Of a DNA stretch of 64,000 bases, positions 9,170 to 18,086 are shown piece by piece. The notes under the pieces were generated by a model that saw nothing but the letters and a program-made list of their open reading frames with translations, was not told where the DNA came from and ran no database searches. Within the stretch, counting starts at the first letter, position 1. Each line of letters starts with the position of its first letter. The stretch spans positions 372,001 through 436,000 of the forward strand of contig DATGLV010000024.1 of NCBI GenBank assembly GCA_035293945.1, read 5' to 3'. This DNA is from VAZQ01 sp035293945 (GTDB lineage: Bacteria; Pseudomonadota; Alphaproteobacteria; Rhizobiales; Xanthobacteraceae). Made by a program: the position numbers and the translations under genes.

Positions 9170-9973
9170 TTAATCCGGCTGAATCTTGAAGGTGCGCTTG
9201 GCACCCGGGAACCAGACATCGAAGATCTTCTGCGCGTCGCCGGATTTTTCGAGATCAAGCAGCACGGAATCGACGAATTGCGCAAACCGCGGTTCGTCCT
9301 TCTTGAGCGCAAAGCCGGCGGTGCGCGGCAGCTCGTAATCGGGAATGAACGTGTAGTCCTGCGGGACGCCGCTCTTCTGCGCGAATGAGGCGAGCAGCAC
9401 CTCGTCGGCCAGGAAGCCGTCGACCTTGTGGTCGCGCAGCGCGGCAAAGCAGGTGGCGTAATCCTCGAAATGCTCGATCTGCAGCGTCGGCACCGCCTTC
9501 ATCAGATCGGCATCGACACTCGCGGACTTGACCAGCGCGAGCTTCCTTCCCGCCATCTGGCCGACCGTGGTGATGCCGCCATCCCGGCGGATCAGCACTT
9601 TGTGCGGCGAGACCAGATACGCGACGCTGAAGGCGACATCCTTCTTGCGGTTCTCCGCCCGCGTGATGCCGGAGGCGACAAGATCGACCCGATCCTGTTG
9701 CAGGGCGGGGATGCGGTCGGCGTTGACGATGGAAATGGTCTCCATCGGTAGCGCCAGGCGCTGCGCGACGCGGGCCGCGAGATCGACATCGTATCCCACG
9801 ACCTTGCCGTTCTCGCGGGATGAGAAGGGCGGGGAGGTATCGCTGGTGCCGACCAGAAGACGGCCGCGCGCGCGGATGTCGTCGAGCTTGTCGGCGCGTG
9901 CAAATTGCGTCAGCGCGATGAGGCAGGCGGCCCCGAAGGCGAGGCGGGTGGCGATGCGAGTTGGTTGCGGCAT
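9170..9973 (-). CDS. Family 3 (polar amino acid type) ABC transporter solute-binding protein
   Basis: This periplasmic binding protein probably captures an amino acid or related small molecule. The 267-residue product starts MPQPTRIATRLAFGAACLIA, a Sec signal ending ARA. The mature core is canonical for SBP_bac_3: DIRARGRLLVGTSDTSPPFS, VVGYDVDLAARVAQRL and VDLVASGITRAENRKKDVAFS. AAGGGA lies upstream of ATG 9973, supporting this start rather than one inside the upstream repeat. No permease or ATPase is adjacent. The next gene upstream on the same strand is another binding protein of a different family. Confidence 0.9.
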   Translation of the reverse strand: MPQPTRIATRLAFGAACLIALTQFARADKLDDIRARGRLLVGTSDTSPPFSSRENGKVVGYDVDLAARVAQRLALPMETISIVNADRIPALQQDRVDLVASGITRAENRKKDVAFSVAYLVSPHKVLIRRDGGITTVGQMAGRKLALVKSASVDADLMKAVPTLQIEHFEDYATCFAALRDHKVDGFLADEVLLASFAQKSGVPQDYTFIPDYELPRTAGFALKKDEPRFAQFVDSVLLDLEKSGDAQKIFDVWFPGAKRTFKIQPD

Positions 9974-10031
9974 TTGTGTCCCTTGGTGCGAAACGGCGGG
10001 TCGAACATCGGAAGGGGCCGTGTAGAAGCTC

Positions 10032-10120
10032 GGTCGCTCCTGCGAAAGCAGGAGCCCATACCACTGCGCGCTATTATCTCTGCCGAGATGTCTGGGTCCC
10101 CGCTTTCGCGGGGACGACCG
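10032..10120. repeat. REP-like paired palindrome
   Basis: CTCCTGCGAAAGCAGGAG and CCCCGCTTTCGCGGGG hairpins are separated by about 50 bp. Its first 45 bp are nearly identical to the copy at 61467, including the preceding GTGTAGAA and CTCGGTCG, so those two belong to one subfamily. Confidence 0.75.
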
Positions 10121-10158
10121 GAGCAACCTCGGCGCTGGCCATCGAATGAGCGGACAGG

Positions 10159-11115
10159 TCACTTCCCCATTGGCAAATACTTCTCGGTGATCAACTTCGT
10201 CATGTCGGGCTCGGTCGGCAACAAGCCCATTTCCACGAACGAGCGCGAGACGACCTCCAGGGCTTCGGGATTGAAGTGGCCGGTGCGGTTGAACATGCCG
10301 ATCATGGCGTCGTAGTCGCGCGTGGCGATGAACTGCGAGACGTCGGCCGTGCGCTGCATGATCGCAATGGTCTCAGGTCGGTGCTCGACCATGTAGGTGA
10401 CGGTCTCGAACCAGCCGGCCAGGAAGGCTTTCACGGCGTCAGGATTCTGCTCCGCGAAGGCGCGCCGGGCGAACAGCAAATAAACGTGAAAGGGATGGAT
10501 CAGGTCGCCGAACTGCACCAGCACGCGGCCTGCACCTTCTTCCTCCAACCGATAGCCGCCATTGGCCTCGACGATCATGCCGTCGATCTGATGTGTCTTA
10601 AGCGCCGCAGTCTGTGCCGCCGTCGAGCCGAGCGGAACCAGCTTGATCCCGTCGGTGCCCCAGCCCTGCTGGCGCGACAGATTTTGTCCGAGCCAATCGG
10701 TCAGGGAGCCAGCGCTGGAAATGCTCACCGTCTTGCCCTTGAGCTCGCTCACGCTTTTCGCGCCATCCTTCGGCACCGCCAGCACGATCGCGTAAGGCGC
10801 ATCCGCCATGGCGGCGACCGCGATCTCCGGCACGCCTTTAAGCGTCAGCGCCAGCTCCGGCACCGAGCCGATCGCGATGTCGAGCGCGCCCGCCGTGATC
10901 GCCTGCTGCACGCGCGGGCCCCCGGCGAAATCATGGGATTCAAGGTCGATGCCGTGTTTCTTGAAGATGCCGGTCGCAATGCCGACATCGACGGGCACGA
11001 ACGGAAAGGTTGCGGCCTGCGGCTTGCCGATCCGCACCGTGGTCTCTGCTTGCACCGGCGCGCTGGCCATGAGCACGACGAGCGCGACGGTCAAGGGAGT
11101 AAACAAGCTGCGCAT
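10159..11115 (-). CDS. SsuA/NMT1-like ABC transporter solute-binding protein
   Basis: This periplasmic binding protein is of the nitrate/sulfonate/taurine (NMT1/THI5-like) class. The 318-residue product begins with a Sec signal peptide (MRSLFTPLTVALVVLMASAP, cleavage after VQA). The mature part shows GIATGIFKKHGIDLE, GGPRVQQAITAGALDIAIG and FARRAFAEQNPDAVKAFLAG, all typical. I start at 11115 because the upstream in-frame extension has no signal-like sequence. It lacks adjacent permease genes. It may be co-transcribed with the downstream family 3 binding protein across 185 bp holding a REP element. Confidence 0.87.
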   Translation of the reverse strand: MRSLFTPLTVALVVLMASAPVQAETTVRIGKPQAATFPFVPVDVGIATGIFKKHGIDLESHDFAGGPRVQQAITAGALDIAIGSVPELALTLKGVPEIAVAAMADAPYAIVLAVPKDGAKSVSELKGKTVSISSAGSLTDWLGQNLSRQQGWGTDGIKLVPLGSTAAQTAALKTHQIDGMIVEANGGYRLEEEGAGRVLVQFGDLIHPFHVYLLFARRAFAEQNPDAVKAFLAGWFETVTYMVEHRPETIAIMQRTADVSQFIATRDYDAMIGMFNRTGHFNPEALEVVSRSFVEMGLLPTEPDMTKLITEKYLPMGK

Positions 11116-11220
11116 CAACAATATCCTTCCACGGCCTTCCTGCCGGATCGTTAGCATTAGAACCATCTTTGTCGGCTTGCGCCACAGGATTCGATGCCGC
11201 ATGGGATGAGCTCAGCCGCG

Positions 11221-11318
11221 GGTCGTCCCGGCCGAGCGCAGCGAGGGCCGGGACCCAGGGTCCGCAGCAGTTGTTTGAGCACATAGCGGTATGGGTTCCT
11301 GCCTTCGCAGGAGTGACG
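11221..11318. repeat. REP-like paired palindrome
   Basis: The left half is GTCGTCCCGGCCGAGCGCAG and the right half is TTCCTGCCTTCGCAGGAG. It lies between the divergent SsuA-like and SDR genes. Confidence 0.75.
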
Positions 11319-11376
11319 CCTAGGTTGGGCTGCGACCACGCTTCTCATGAACGATGCATTCGGATAGGCAAGGTGC

Positions 11377-12129
11377 ATGACCTCCGAACGAAAGACCGCA
11401 TTGGTGACCGGGGCCTCCTATGGGCTGGGGGCGGCGACGGCGCTGGCGCTCGCCCGCGCGGGCTTCGACGTCGTGGTAACGGCGACCGCCATGGAGAATT
11501 TGACCGCGACCTTGAAGGCGCTCGCCGCGCTCGAGGTGCGCACGCTGCCGCTCGCGCTCGACCTGCGCGCGCCGTCGGCAATCGCAGCCGCGCTGGCCGA
11601 CATCACGGCGGCGTTCGGTGGTCTCGACGTGCTCGTCAACAACGCGGGCAGCAATCTGCGCAAGCTCGCGGTCGATGTCACCCAGGCGGAGTGGCGCGAC
11701 ATGATCGAGGTCAACGTCACCGGGACATTCCTGCTGACGCAAGCCTTCGGCCGTGAGCTGATCAGCCGCGGAGCGCCTGGTGCCGTTGTCAATGTCGCCT
11801 CGACTCATGGCCTCATCGGCGCGCCCGAGCGCTCGACCTACGGCATCGCCAAGGGTGCGATCATCCAGATGACCCGCATGCTTGCGGTTGAGTGGGCGCG
11901 GCACGGCGTTCGCGTCAATGCGGTGGCGCCGGGGCGGCTCGAGACGGCTTCGCCCTCGCGCGCCGGCGCCGAGGCGAAATACATGGCGGCGATGCTCGAG
12001 CGCATCCCGCTGCATCGCTTGGCGACCGCCGAGGAGGTCGCGGCGGCGATCGCGTATCTGGCAAGCCCGGCGGCGCAGTCGGTCACCGGCCAGGTGCTGG
12101 TGCTGGACGGCGGATTGACGGTGGCGTGA
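11377..12129 (+). CDS. SDR-family NAD(P)-dependent oxidoreductase
   Basis: This classical short-chain dehydrogenase of 250 residues has an unknown substrate. The cofactor motif TGASYGLG is at residues 11-18. NNAG is near 88, the catalytic Ser is in VNVASTHG, and the YGIAK pair (YxxxK) lies near 155. The C-terminus SVTGQVLVLDGGLTVA is typical of FabG-like members. It starts at ATG 11377 and stands alone, between a divergent binding-protein gene and a convergent glycosyltransferase gene. Confidence 0.9.
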   Translation: MTSERKTALVTGASYGLGAATALALARAGFDVVVTATAMENLTATLKALAALEVRTLPLALDLRAPSAIAAALADITAAFGGLDVLVNNAGSNLRKLAVDVTQAEWRDMIEVNVTGTFLLTQAFGRELISRGAPGAVVNVASTHGLIGAPERSTYGIAKGAIIQMTRMLAVEWARHGVRVNAVAPGRLETASPSRAGAEAKYMAAMLERIPLHRLATAEEVAAAIAYLASPAAQSVTGQVLVLDGGLTVA

Positions 12130-12142
12130 GATGTGTGACCGG

Positions 12143-12364
12143 TCGTCCCCGCGAATGCGGACACTAGCGGTCATTCCCGCGAAAGCGGGAATCCATACTG
12201 CGACGCGCTACAACATTGGCTGAGGAATTTGGGTCCCTGCTTGCGATGGACGACCTCCCAAGCGTTGCGTCACCGCCGAGCGCAGCGAAGAGTCGGGACC
12301 TACAGTCCTCGGCGAAAATGATAGATTGTCGCCGTATGGGTCCCCGCTTGCGCAGGGACGACCG
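12143..12364. repeat. Cluster of REP-like palindromes
   Basis: Several half-elements follow each other: TTCCCGCGAAAGCGGGAA, GGTCCCTGCTTGCGATGGACGA and GTCCCCGCTTGCGCAGGGAC. They are interrupted by CCGAGCGCAGCGAAG. It fills the spacer between convergent genes and probably holds more than one copy. Confidence 0.7.
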
Positions 12365-12377
12365 TGATTGAATGGGC

Positions 12378-14357
12378 TCACCCATGTGGCGTGGTCGGTG
12401 CCGCCCCGTTGCTCGCCGGTGCGTGCGCGACCTCGACCGGCGCCCAGCGCGCCTGCGGGCTCAGGCCGCGCAAGTCCTTGACCACCCCGATCAACACGCC
12501 CACGCGCTTGATTTGATCGACGACCCTTCCGCGCAGCACCTCATCGCAATTCATCTGGGTGGGGGCGATGAAGAAATCGGCATGGTCCCAGTCCGGTGTC
12601 CATTGCAGGCGGCGATCGGCTTCGTTCTCGAACGAGACGCGCTCGCCGCAGACCCCGACCGTATAATGCCTCGGCACCTTGCGTCCGGCCTGGCGATCGA
12701 GCTCATCGAGATGGGCCTCGAGATGCTTGACGGCCGCCGGCATGATGTTGACCCAGTAATCGGTGTCGTAGCGGCGCCCGGCGCCTTTGAGCCCGCCAAC
12801 GAACGAATTGTAGAATAGATATTCGTAAGGGTGCAGGCGTTCGAGCGCGAGCGCATCCTGCCCAAACGCGGCAAGCACGCCGACCAGTGCTGCGGCGTGT
12901 AACAGACGGCTGCGAGGGGCGATGACGGCGAGGCCCGCATCGACACCGATGCCGGCAAGCGCGGTGAGCGGCGGCACGACGAACAGGAAATGCCGCATCC
13001 CGGTGAATGACGGCCCGTGGCCGATGATCTGGCAGGCGAGGGGGAAAACGATGGTGAAGCCGAGGAACGCGATCTCCGCCGCGTGCGCGCGTGCGAGATT
13101 CTTGCCGCCATTGACCAGTGCCGTCCACGCGGTAGCGATCAGCGCAGCGGCGGCGCCGATCAGCACCACCATCGGCATCTTGATCGCAAGATAATCCGGC
13201 TCGTACCAGCGCGGCACGTCGCTCATCAAATACACCTGGCCGGCGAGCAGCGTGCGGACCGGATAGTGGAACTCCGCGAAAGCGAAGATCGCTCGCACCG
13301 GATTGAGGAAAGCCAGCGAGGCCCACGGCCACGACGCGTTCATGATGACATAGGCGAGCGCAAGCGCAGGAATGAAGCGGGTCACCATGCGCAAATTAAC
13401 GCCCGGGAAATCGGGCAGAATCGCCAGCCAAGAGCGAGGCGCGCTCCCTCCCCGCATAGCGCGGCGTAAGACGCGCGTGAACGCGCTGATGTGGGGGAGG
13501 GCTGCGGAGGGGGGTATTTGTTGTTGGAGGAATCCTGACAATGCAACCCCCACCCCCAACCCTTCCCCGCCCGAGGTCGGGTCTACCTGAGCTCGGCATG
13601 AATAGCGATCGAAGTCGGATAGATCCGACTTGGAATGGGAAGGGGAGCCGACCAAGGCCGCGGCATGACTTTTCCCGCCTCTTGCGCGAATCGCGTTGCC
13701 AATCGCTGCTGCCGACAGCACCAGCGCCAGATAGCCGAGCATCAGAAGGCCGGTTGCCCGCAAGCCCAGCGCGGCGCCGAGCAATACGCCGAACCAGATG
13801 AGGTCGCGCCATCGGGGTCGCGGCAGATCGCGCGCGGCGCGCAGCAGATAGTAGGTCGCCCCCATCATGGCGGCGGCAAATGGAATGTCCTTGGTGTGAT
13901 TGAACATGCCGCCGTACCAGACGCCGCAGAGCGCAAGGGCGAGGCCGGCGAAAAAGCCTGCGCGCGGGCCGGCGATCATTCGGGCCGTCGCCCAGGTCGC
14001 CGCGATGCCGGCGATGCCGGAGAGCGCGCTCATCACGTGGCGGATGTCGTAAGGGTCGAACGGCAAAAGATGCGACAGCAGAACCGCAATGATGTCGAAC
14101 AGCCCGCCGTAGAGGTAGAGGTTCTGAAAACCGAAGACGGATCGGTCGGTGAACCCGCTCCTGTAGTAGGCGATGATCAGCTCGCCATAGTGATGCTGCA
14201 GCCCTTCGTCGTTGGAGACCGCGTACTGCCTGAAGGTAGCAAGCGCGAGCACTACCAGCAGCGCCAGCAACAGCGTGCTCGCCGAGTCAAATGTGTCGAT
14301 TGCAGGCAGGCGGATGTTGAGAAGGGAGCGTCGACGGCCATGAGAGATGAATGACAT
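12378..14357 (-). CDS. GT-C fold membrane glycosyltransferase (GT39/ArnT-like), carrying an in-frame repeat insertion
   Basis: This polytopic inner-membrane protein of about 659 residues resembles the GT39/GT83 superfamily, which uses polyprenyl-phosphate sugars. The first periplasmic loop has the acidic NDEG motif (near residue 40), as in GT-C enzymes. About ten hydrophobic segments follow, then a soluble C-terminal domain. Residues near 225-320 are not membrane-like. They translate a C/G-run palindromic repeat (13446-13660), yet the frame remains open. ATG 14357 is a plausible start. A TTG at 14393 directly abuts an AGGAGG and would add 12 residues, so the start is uncertain. Substrate unknown. 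Confidence 0.8.
   Translation of the reverse strand: MSFISHGRRRSLLNIRLPAIDTFDSASTLLLALLVVLALATFRQYAVSNDEGLQHHYGELIIAYYRSGFTDRSVFGFQNLYLYGGLFDIIAVLLSHLLPFDPYDIRHVMSALSGIAGIAATWATARMIAGPRAGFFAGLALALCGVWYGGMFNHTKDIPFAAAMMGATYYLLRAARDLPRPRWRDLIWFGVLLGAALGLRATGLLMLGYLALVLSAAAIGNAIRARGGKSHAAALVGSPSHSKSDLSDFDRYSCRAQVDPTSGGEGLGVGVALSGFLQQQIPPSAALPHISAFTRVLRRAMRGGSAPRSWLAILPDFPGVNLRMVTRFIPALALAYVIMNASWPWASLAFLNPVRAIFAFAEFHYPVRTLLAGQVYLMSDVPRWYEPDYLAIKMPMVVLIGAAAALIATAWTALVNGGKNLARAHAAEIAFLGFTIVFPLACQIIGHGPSFTGMRHFLFVVPPLTALAGIGVDAGLAVIAPRSRLLHAAALVGVLAAFGQDALALERLHPYEYLFYNSFVGGLKGAGRRYDTDYWVNIMPAAVKHLEAHLDELDRQAGRKVPRHYTVGVCGERVSFENEADRRLQWTPDWDHADFFIAPTQMNCDEVLRGRVVDQIKRVGVLIGVVKDLRGLSPQARWAPVEVAHAPASNGAAPTTPHG
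13446..13660. repeat. Palindromic repeat inserted in frame in the glycosyltransferase gene
   Basis: The segment carries CCCTCCCCGC and GTGGGGGAGGG, then CCCCCACCCCCAACCCTTCC, and a perfect 9-bp inverted repeat AAGTCGGAT-AG-ATCCGACTT at 13612-13631. Its composition matches intergenic repeats, such as that at 2044-2158, rather than the flanking membrane segments. Confidence 0.7.
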
Positions 14358-14593
14358 GCGCTTGCGCTCGATCGCGCCGCGATTTGCCGGCAACCTCCTT
14401 TCCCCTGATCGATCGCATGATCAGGAGGCCTTCAGATCGCAATTATCAGGAAAGGCGCGATCCGAAACAAACAGCAGACCCGGCAGAACTGCGGCTGCGG
14501 TCCCCCGACCGCGATTGTTGCCCCAACGCGAATCTACCGCGCCAAATTGGCTTGTATCCAGTCCTCTTGCGAGGCAATTTGACGCAACGCGAC

Positions 14594-14626
14594 CCTGAAT
14601 GTTTGTTCAGCCTGAATGTTTGTTCA
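14594..14626. repeat. Two tandem copies of a 17-bp unit
   Basis: CCTGAATGTTTGTTCA occurs at 14594-14609 and 14611-14626. The second copy ends in the stop codon of the downstream minus-strand gene, so duplication happened at the gene's end. The remaining 230-bp spacer upstream of the glycosyltransferase shows no gene. Confidence 0.8.
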
Positions 14627-15538
14627 CCAGCCGCGTGGCTCGTCGCGCAACGAAGCCATGGCGCCGAGGCCGCGGGAAAGCTCCGCGGCTGCGTTCGCAT
14701 CCAGCGCCTGCAGCGGTGGTCGCAGAATGCCGCAATCGCGGCCGTGGGCGGCGAGCGCCGCTTTGAGGCTCGCAATGCCGCCTGCCTTGGTGAGCTGATA
14801 GAGCTTGGCGAGCTCCTCCTGGGCGGGACGGGCTTCGAACAGCTTGTCGGCCCGGCAGAGATCGAAGAGCCTGCGCACAAGCCGTGGCGCGATGGCGGCG
14901 AGCGGAGCAAGCGCCGAGCTAGCCCCGATGGCGGCCGGTGATACCATCAGTTCGTTGCCGGCAATGAGCAGGAATCCGGGTCGTGCATGCCGCGCCTCCA
15001 TGATGAGATCGATCATGAACTGCCAGTCGAGGCTCGCATCGATGAGACCCGCGAAGTTGGGCGCGCGGGCGATGAGCTTGAGCATCAGCTCGGCCGAGAC
15101 TCTGATACCGGCCATGTCCTCGGGCGCATTGTGCACCAGGAACGGCACGCCGACCGCGCCGGCGATCGCGGCGAAGTGCGCGAGGATCATCTCCGGCGGC
15201 GGCGTCCAGTAATAGGGCGTGGTAGCCATGACGGCGGTCGCGCCGGCTCGTTCCGCGTGGGCGGCGAGCGCGGCCGCATTGGCGGTGCCGGCCTCGCTCA
15301 CATGGGCGATCAGCGGCTTGCGCCCCGCAATGTGCTTGACCGCGAATTCGATCAGCGCACGCTTCTCGGCATCGGTCAGGCTCACCGATTCGCCCGCATG
15401 CGTCGGCAGCGCCAGCGCATCGGCGCCGTTGCCGATATGGAAATCGATCAGGCGGCCGAGCCGGTCGAAGTCGATGCTGCGATCGGGTGAGAACGGAGTG
15501 ACCGGCGTGTGCACTAATCCGGGTGCGAAGGCAGGCAT
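14624..15538 (-). CDS. Dihydrodipicolinate synthase-family protein lacking the Schiff-base lysine
   Basis: This TIM-barrel protein of 304 residues belongs to the DHDPS/N-acetylneuraminate lyase superfamily. N-terminal GLVHTPVTPFSPDRSID and LPTHAGESVSLTDAEK match the family. The lysine that should form the Schiff base is replaced: the region reads PNFAGLIDAS, whereas the neighbouring paralog has PNFVGVKEAS. The conserved Tyr of the YNxP motif is also changed (HNAPED). It is probably not a classical aldolase; a lost, altered or regulatory function is inferred. It lies 20 nt downstream of its paralog and must be co-transcribed. Start ATG 15538. Confidence 0.87.
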   Translation of the reverse strand: MPAFAPGLVHTPVTPFSPDRSIDFDRLGRLIDFHIGNGADALALPTHAGESVSLTDAEKRALIEFAVKHIAGRKPLIAHVSEAGTANAAALAAHAERAGATAVMATTPYYWTPPPEMILAHFAAIAGAVGVPFLVHNAPEDMAGIRVSAELMLKLIARAPNFAGLIDASLDWQFMIDLIMEARHARPGFLLIAGNELMVSPAAIGASSALAPLAAIAPRLVRRLFDLCRADKLFEARPAQEELAKLYQLTKAGGIASLKAALAAHGRDCGILRPPLQALDANAAAELSRGLGAMASLRDEPRGW

Positions 15539-15558
15539 GGACAATCTTTCGCGTACGA

Positions 15559-16473
15559 TCACCAGCCGTGCGGCTCGGTGTCGAGGATGCCGAGTGCTTC
15601 GAGCTCACGGCGGATGAAGGATTGGCGCTCCGCGCTCGCGGTCGGCAGCGGCGGCCGGGTCGGACCAACCGGGCGTCCCATGATCACCATGCCGCCCTTG
15701 AGGGAGGCCGGATACTGGTTGCGGAACAGCGCCCAGAGCCTGGACACCTTGTATTGCAGCTCGCGCGCTCGCGGCCAGTCGCCGGCCATGCAGGCTTCGA
15801 ACAGATTGCTGCACAGATTGGGGCAGATCGAGCCAGCCGCCGAATAGGAGCCGACGCCCCCGAGCGGCACCGACGGCAGCAGGAATTCGACGCCGGTCAC
15901 CAGCGCGAAATCCGGCCGCAACGGCAGCGCAGCGCGGGAGATCTCCAGGAATTTCTCGCTGTTGAAGCTTGCTTCCTTCACGCCAACGAAATTCGGCAGC
16001 TTCTCGATCATGCGCGCCATCAGGTCGCCGGAGATCTCGACGCCTGCGAGATAACTCGGTGAGTTGTAGGAAAGCACCGGCAGCTCGATCGAAGTGCACA
16101 GCCGCACGAAATAGTCATAGATCGCTTCCCGGGTCGGGGTCCAGAAATAGGGCGTGATCGCCAAAATTCCATCGGCGCCGATCGCTTGCGCGTGTCGCGC
16201 GAGCGCAAACGTGTCCTCGACCGCAAGCGCACTCACATGGATGGTGACCGGTATGCGGCCTGCCACCGTCTTGACCGCAGCTTCGGCGAACAGCTTGCGT
16301 TCCGCGATGGTGAGATTGAGCGATTCGCCCTTGTGGTGCGGCCATGAGATCGCGGTCGCGCCGGTGCGGACATGGAAGTCGAGCACTTTCTCGAAGGTCG
16401 CAAGATCGAGGCTGAAATCGCCGTTGAGCGGCGTAACCGGGCTTTGCATCACGCCGCGGAATTTGCTGGTCAT
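15559..16473 (-). CDS. Dihydrodipicolinate synthase-family aldolase
   Basis: This 304-residue DHDPS-superfamily enzyme has an intact Schiff-base lysine (PNFVGVKEAS, near residue 165) and an intact YNSPSY motif near 137. The N-terminal motif is WPHHKGESLNLT rather than the GTTGES of true DapA. Substrate is therefore probably another 2-keto acid aldol product, not aspartate semialdehyde. Both this protein and its neighbour end in EPxGW, confirming their paralogy. It is the first gene of a two-gene operon on the minus strand, starting at ATG 16473 with AAAGG upstream. Confidence 0.88.
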   Translation of the reverse strand: MTSKFRGVMQSPVTPLNGDFSLDLATFEKVLDFHVRTGATAISWPHHKGESLNLTIAERKLFAEAAVKTVAGRIPVTIHVSALAVEDTFALARHAQAIGADGILAITPYFWTPTREAIYDYFVRLCTSIELPVLSYNSPSYLAGVEISGDLMARMIEKLPNFVGVKEASFNSEKFLEISRAALPLRPDFALVTGVEFLLPSVPLGGVGSYSAAGSICPNLCSNLFEACMAGDWPRARELQYKVSRLWALFRNQYPASLKGGMVIMGRPVGPTRPPLPTASAERQSFIRRELEALGILDTEPHGW

Positions 16474-16606
16474 GAGGGCCTTTGCGGCTCGTGCTTGAAG
16501 CTTATTCTGGGAGCGGGCTCATCCCGCGGAGGAAACCGAGCAGTGCCACAGGCGAACAGGGAACACAATAAGTAAGCTACCAAACGGTCGCCGCGCCCTC
16601 TGGCCC

Positions 16607-16737
16607 GTCGTCCCGGGCGAGCCATTGCGCGTCAAGGACGCGCGTAAACGCGCTGATGGCGAGACCCGGGACCCCAGACTCCGCAGCAAATGTGAGAGCG
16701 CGCAGCGGTATAGGTCCCTGCCTGCGCAGGGACGACT
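16607..16737. repeat. REP-like paired palindrome
   Basis: GTCGTCCCGGGCGAGCCA, GAGACCCGGGACC and GGTCCCTGCCTGCGCAGGGAC are separated by short spacers. It occupies the gap upstream of the DHDPS-family operon. Confidence 0.7.
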
Positions 16738-16748
16738 CTGAAGCGTTA

Positions 16749-17972
16749 TCAGCGGTGGTCGGCGGCGCCAACCACGGGGCGGTTCTCGCCGGCCGGTCGC
16801 CCCATGCTCATGGTCACGTAGAGCAGCGCATTCATGCGCGCGCCGGCGACCTTGAGGCGATCCATCGGCGTCGTCTCGACGCCCTTGGGACAGGAGATCG
16901 CCAGGAACCTGACCAGCTCGGCGGACTGTTGCTTGAGCGCGTCGAGATGCTGTCGCGCGTCCGCAGGGAGCGCCTGTGTCAGGCGGTCAGAGGTGTCCGC
17001 GCGCTGCTCCGTGCAGGCATGCGCCAGCGCCCGGCTTGCGGCAGCGCTGCCGGCAAGCTTGGCCTTCTGCTCGCCATCAAGCGAATCGTAGAATTTTTGC
17101 AGCGGCGGCCGCAGCAGGAGCGTTGCGTCCCACATGATCCAGAGCCCGTCAGCGGTTCGCTTGAGTGGATCGCTGCCGGCGGCCTCGCCGCAAAGCTTGC
17201 CGCGGCCGCGCTCGATGGCTTCGCCCAATGCGGCACCGAGCGAATCGAGCGCCGCCCTCTGCTCCGCGCTCGGGGCGATGAGCGCGGCGGTCCGCCCAAT
17301 CAGGCCGTCGGCAAGCTCGCTTGCCTTGGCGCTGCACATACCGTTCGCGTGCGCCGCTTGCTGCGCGCTTGCCTCGCCGGTTTTCGGGGCAAGCACTATG
17401 CTCATGATATCGGCGTAGCCGTGCCCCCACAGCCGGTCTGCATACTCGCCCGGCAGCAATACGTAGCCCAGTAACTCCTCGTAGACGCTTGCCGATGCGG
17501 TCGGCCACGGCGCTGGCGGCATGGCGGCCTGCGCCGCCGCCACGCTGGTCGCGGGAGCGAGCGCGTGTGTGGTCTCGGCCCGCGCTTCCACCGCTGTCCC
17601 GGTCGGAGCGGTATTGCGAGGAGCGGTATTGGGAGGAGGTGAATTGGGAGTCGCATTGGTCCGCGTTGGGTCCGCAACCGGATTGGCGGAGACTGCAGCG
17701 GGTGGCTCGGGAGGCTCCGGCACGGCTACCTGATGCGCCGCCGTGGTCTCTTCGCGCGTGGCAAGTGGGTGCCTTACGTGCCTGCGTGGCACGGTCGAGG
17801 CACTGTCGCGGCTTGTCGTGCCATGGGTTATCAGTTGCAGCGGCGCGGTCAAAAGGCCCAACAACCCGCTCGGTCCGCCCGCCTGGGCGGAGGTTGAAAG
17901 CGCCTCCAATCCAAGGATACAGCTGAAGAAGAGTACGGCTCTAAGGCCAGCACGGCCCGCACGCGTTGTCAT
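16749..17972 (-). CDS. LTXXQ-motif (Spy/CpxP-like) periplasmic protein
   Basis: This exported protein of 407 residues starts with a signal peptide ending STSAQAGG. A Pro/Thr-rich linker follows (about residues 60-150). The C-terminal half carries rhizobial LTXXQ features: IAPSAEQRAALDSLGAAL, FYDSLDGEQKAKL, and a closing SCPKGVETTPMDRLKVAGAR. Spy/CpxP relatives bind unfolded periplasmic proteins; such a role here is an inference. GAGGA lies 7 nt before ATG 17972. It diverges from the beta-propeller gene at 18264, with a 15-bp tandem repeat between them. Confidence 0.72.
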   Translation of the reverse strand: MTTRAGRAGLRAVLFFSCILGLEALSTSAQAGGPSGLLGLLTAPLQLITHGTTSRDSASTVPRRHVRHPLATREETTAAHQVAVPEPPEPPAAVSANPVADPTRTNATPNSPPPNTAPRNTAPTGTAVEARAETTHALAPATSVAAAQAAMPPAPWPTASASVYEELLGYVLLPGEYADRLWGHGYADIMSIVLAPKTGEASAQQAAHANGMCSAKASELADGLIGRTAALIAPSAEQRAALDSLGAALGEAIERGRGKLCGEAAGSDPLKRTADGLWIMWDATLLLRPPLQKFYDSLDGEQKAKLAGSAAASRALAHACTEQRADTSDRLTQALPADARQHLDALKQQSAELVRFLAISCPKGVETTPMDRLKVAGARMNALLYVTMSMGRPAGENRPVVGAADHR

Positions 17973-18086
17973 GATCGTTCCTCATGACCACCGTTCCCCA
18001 GAGCGCTACAACGACCGCTGCAGCCTTCAACGATGACGTCGCGACAAAGTTCCCGCCATCACGGTGGAATATGGCGCATACCGCGT

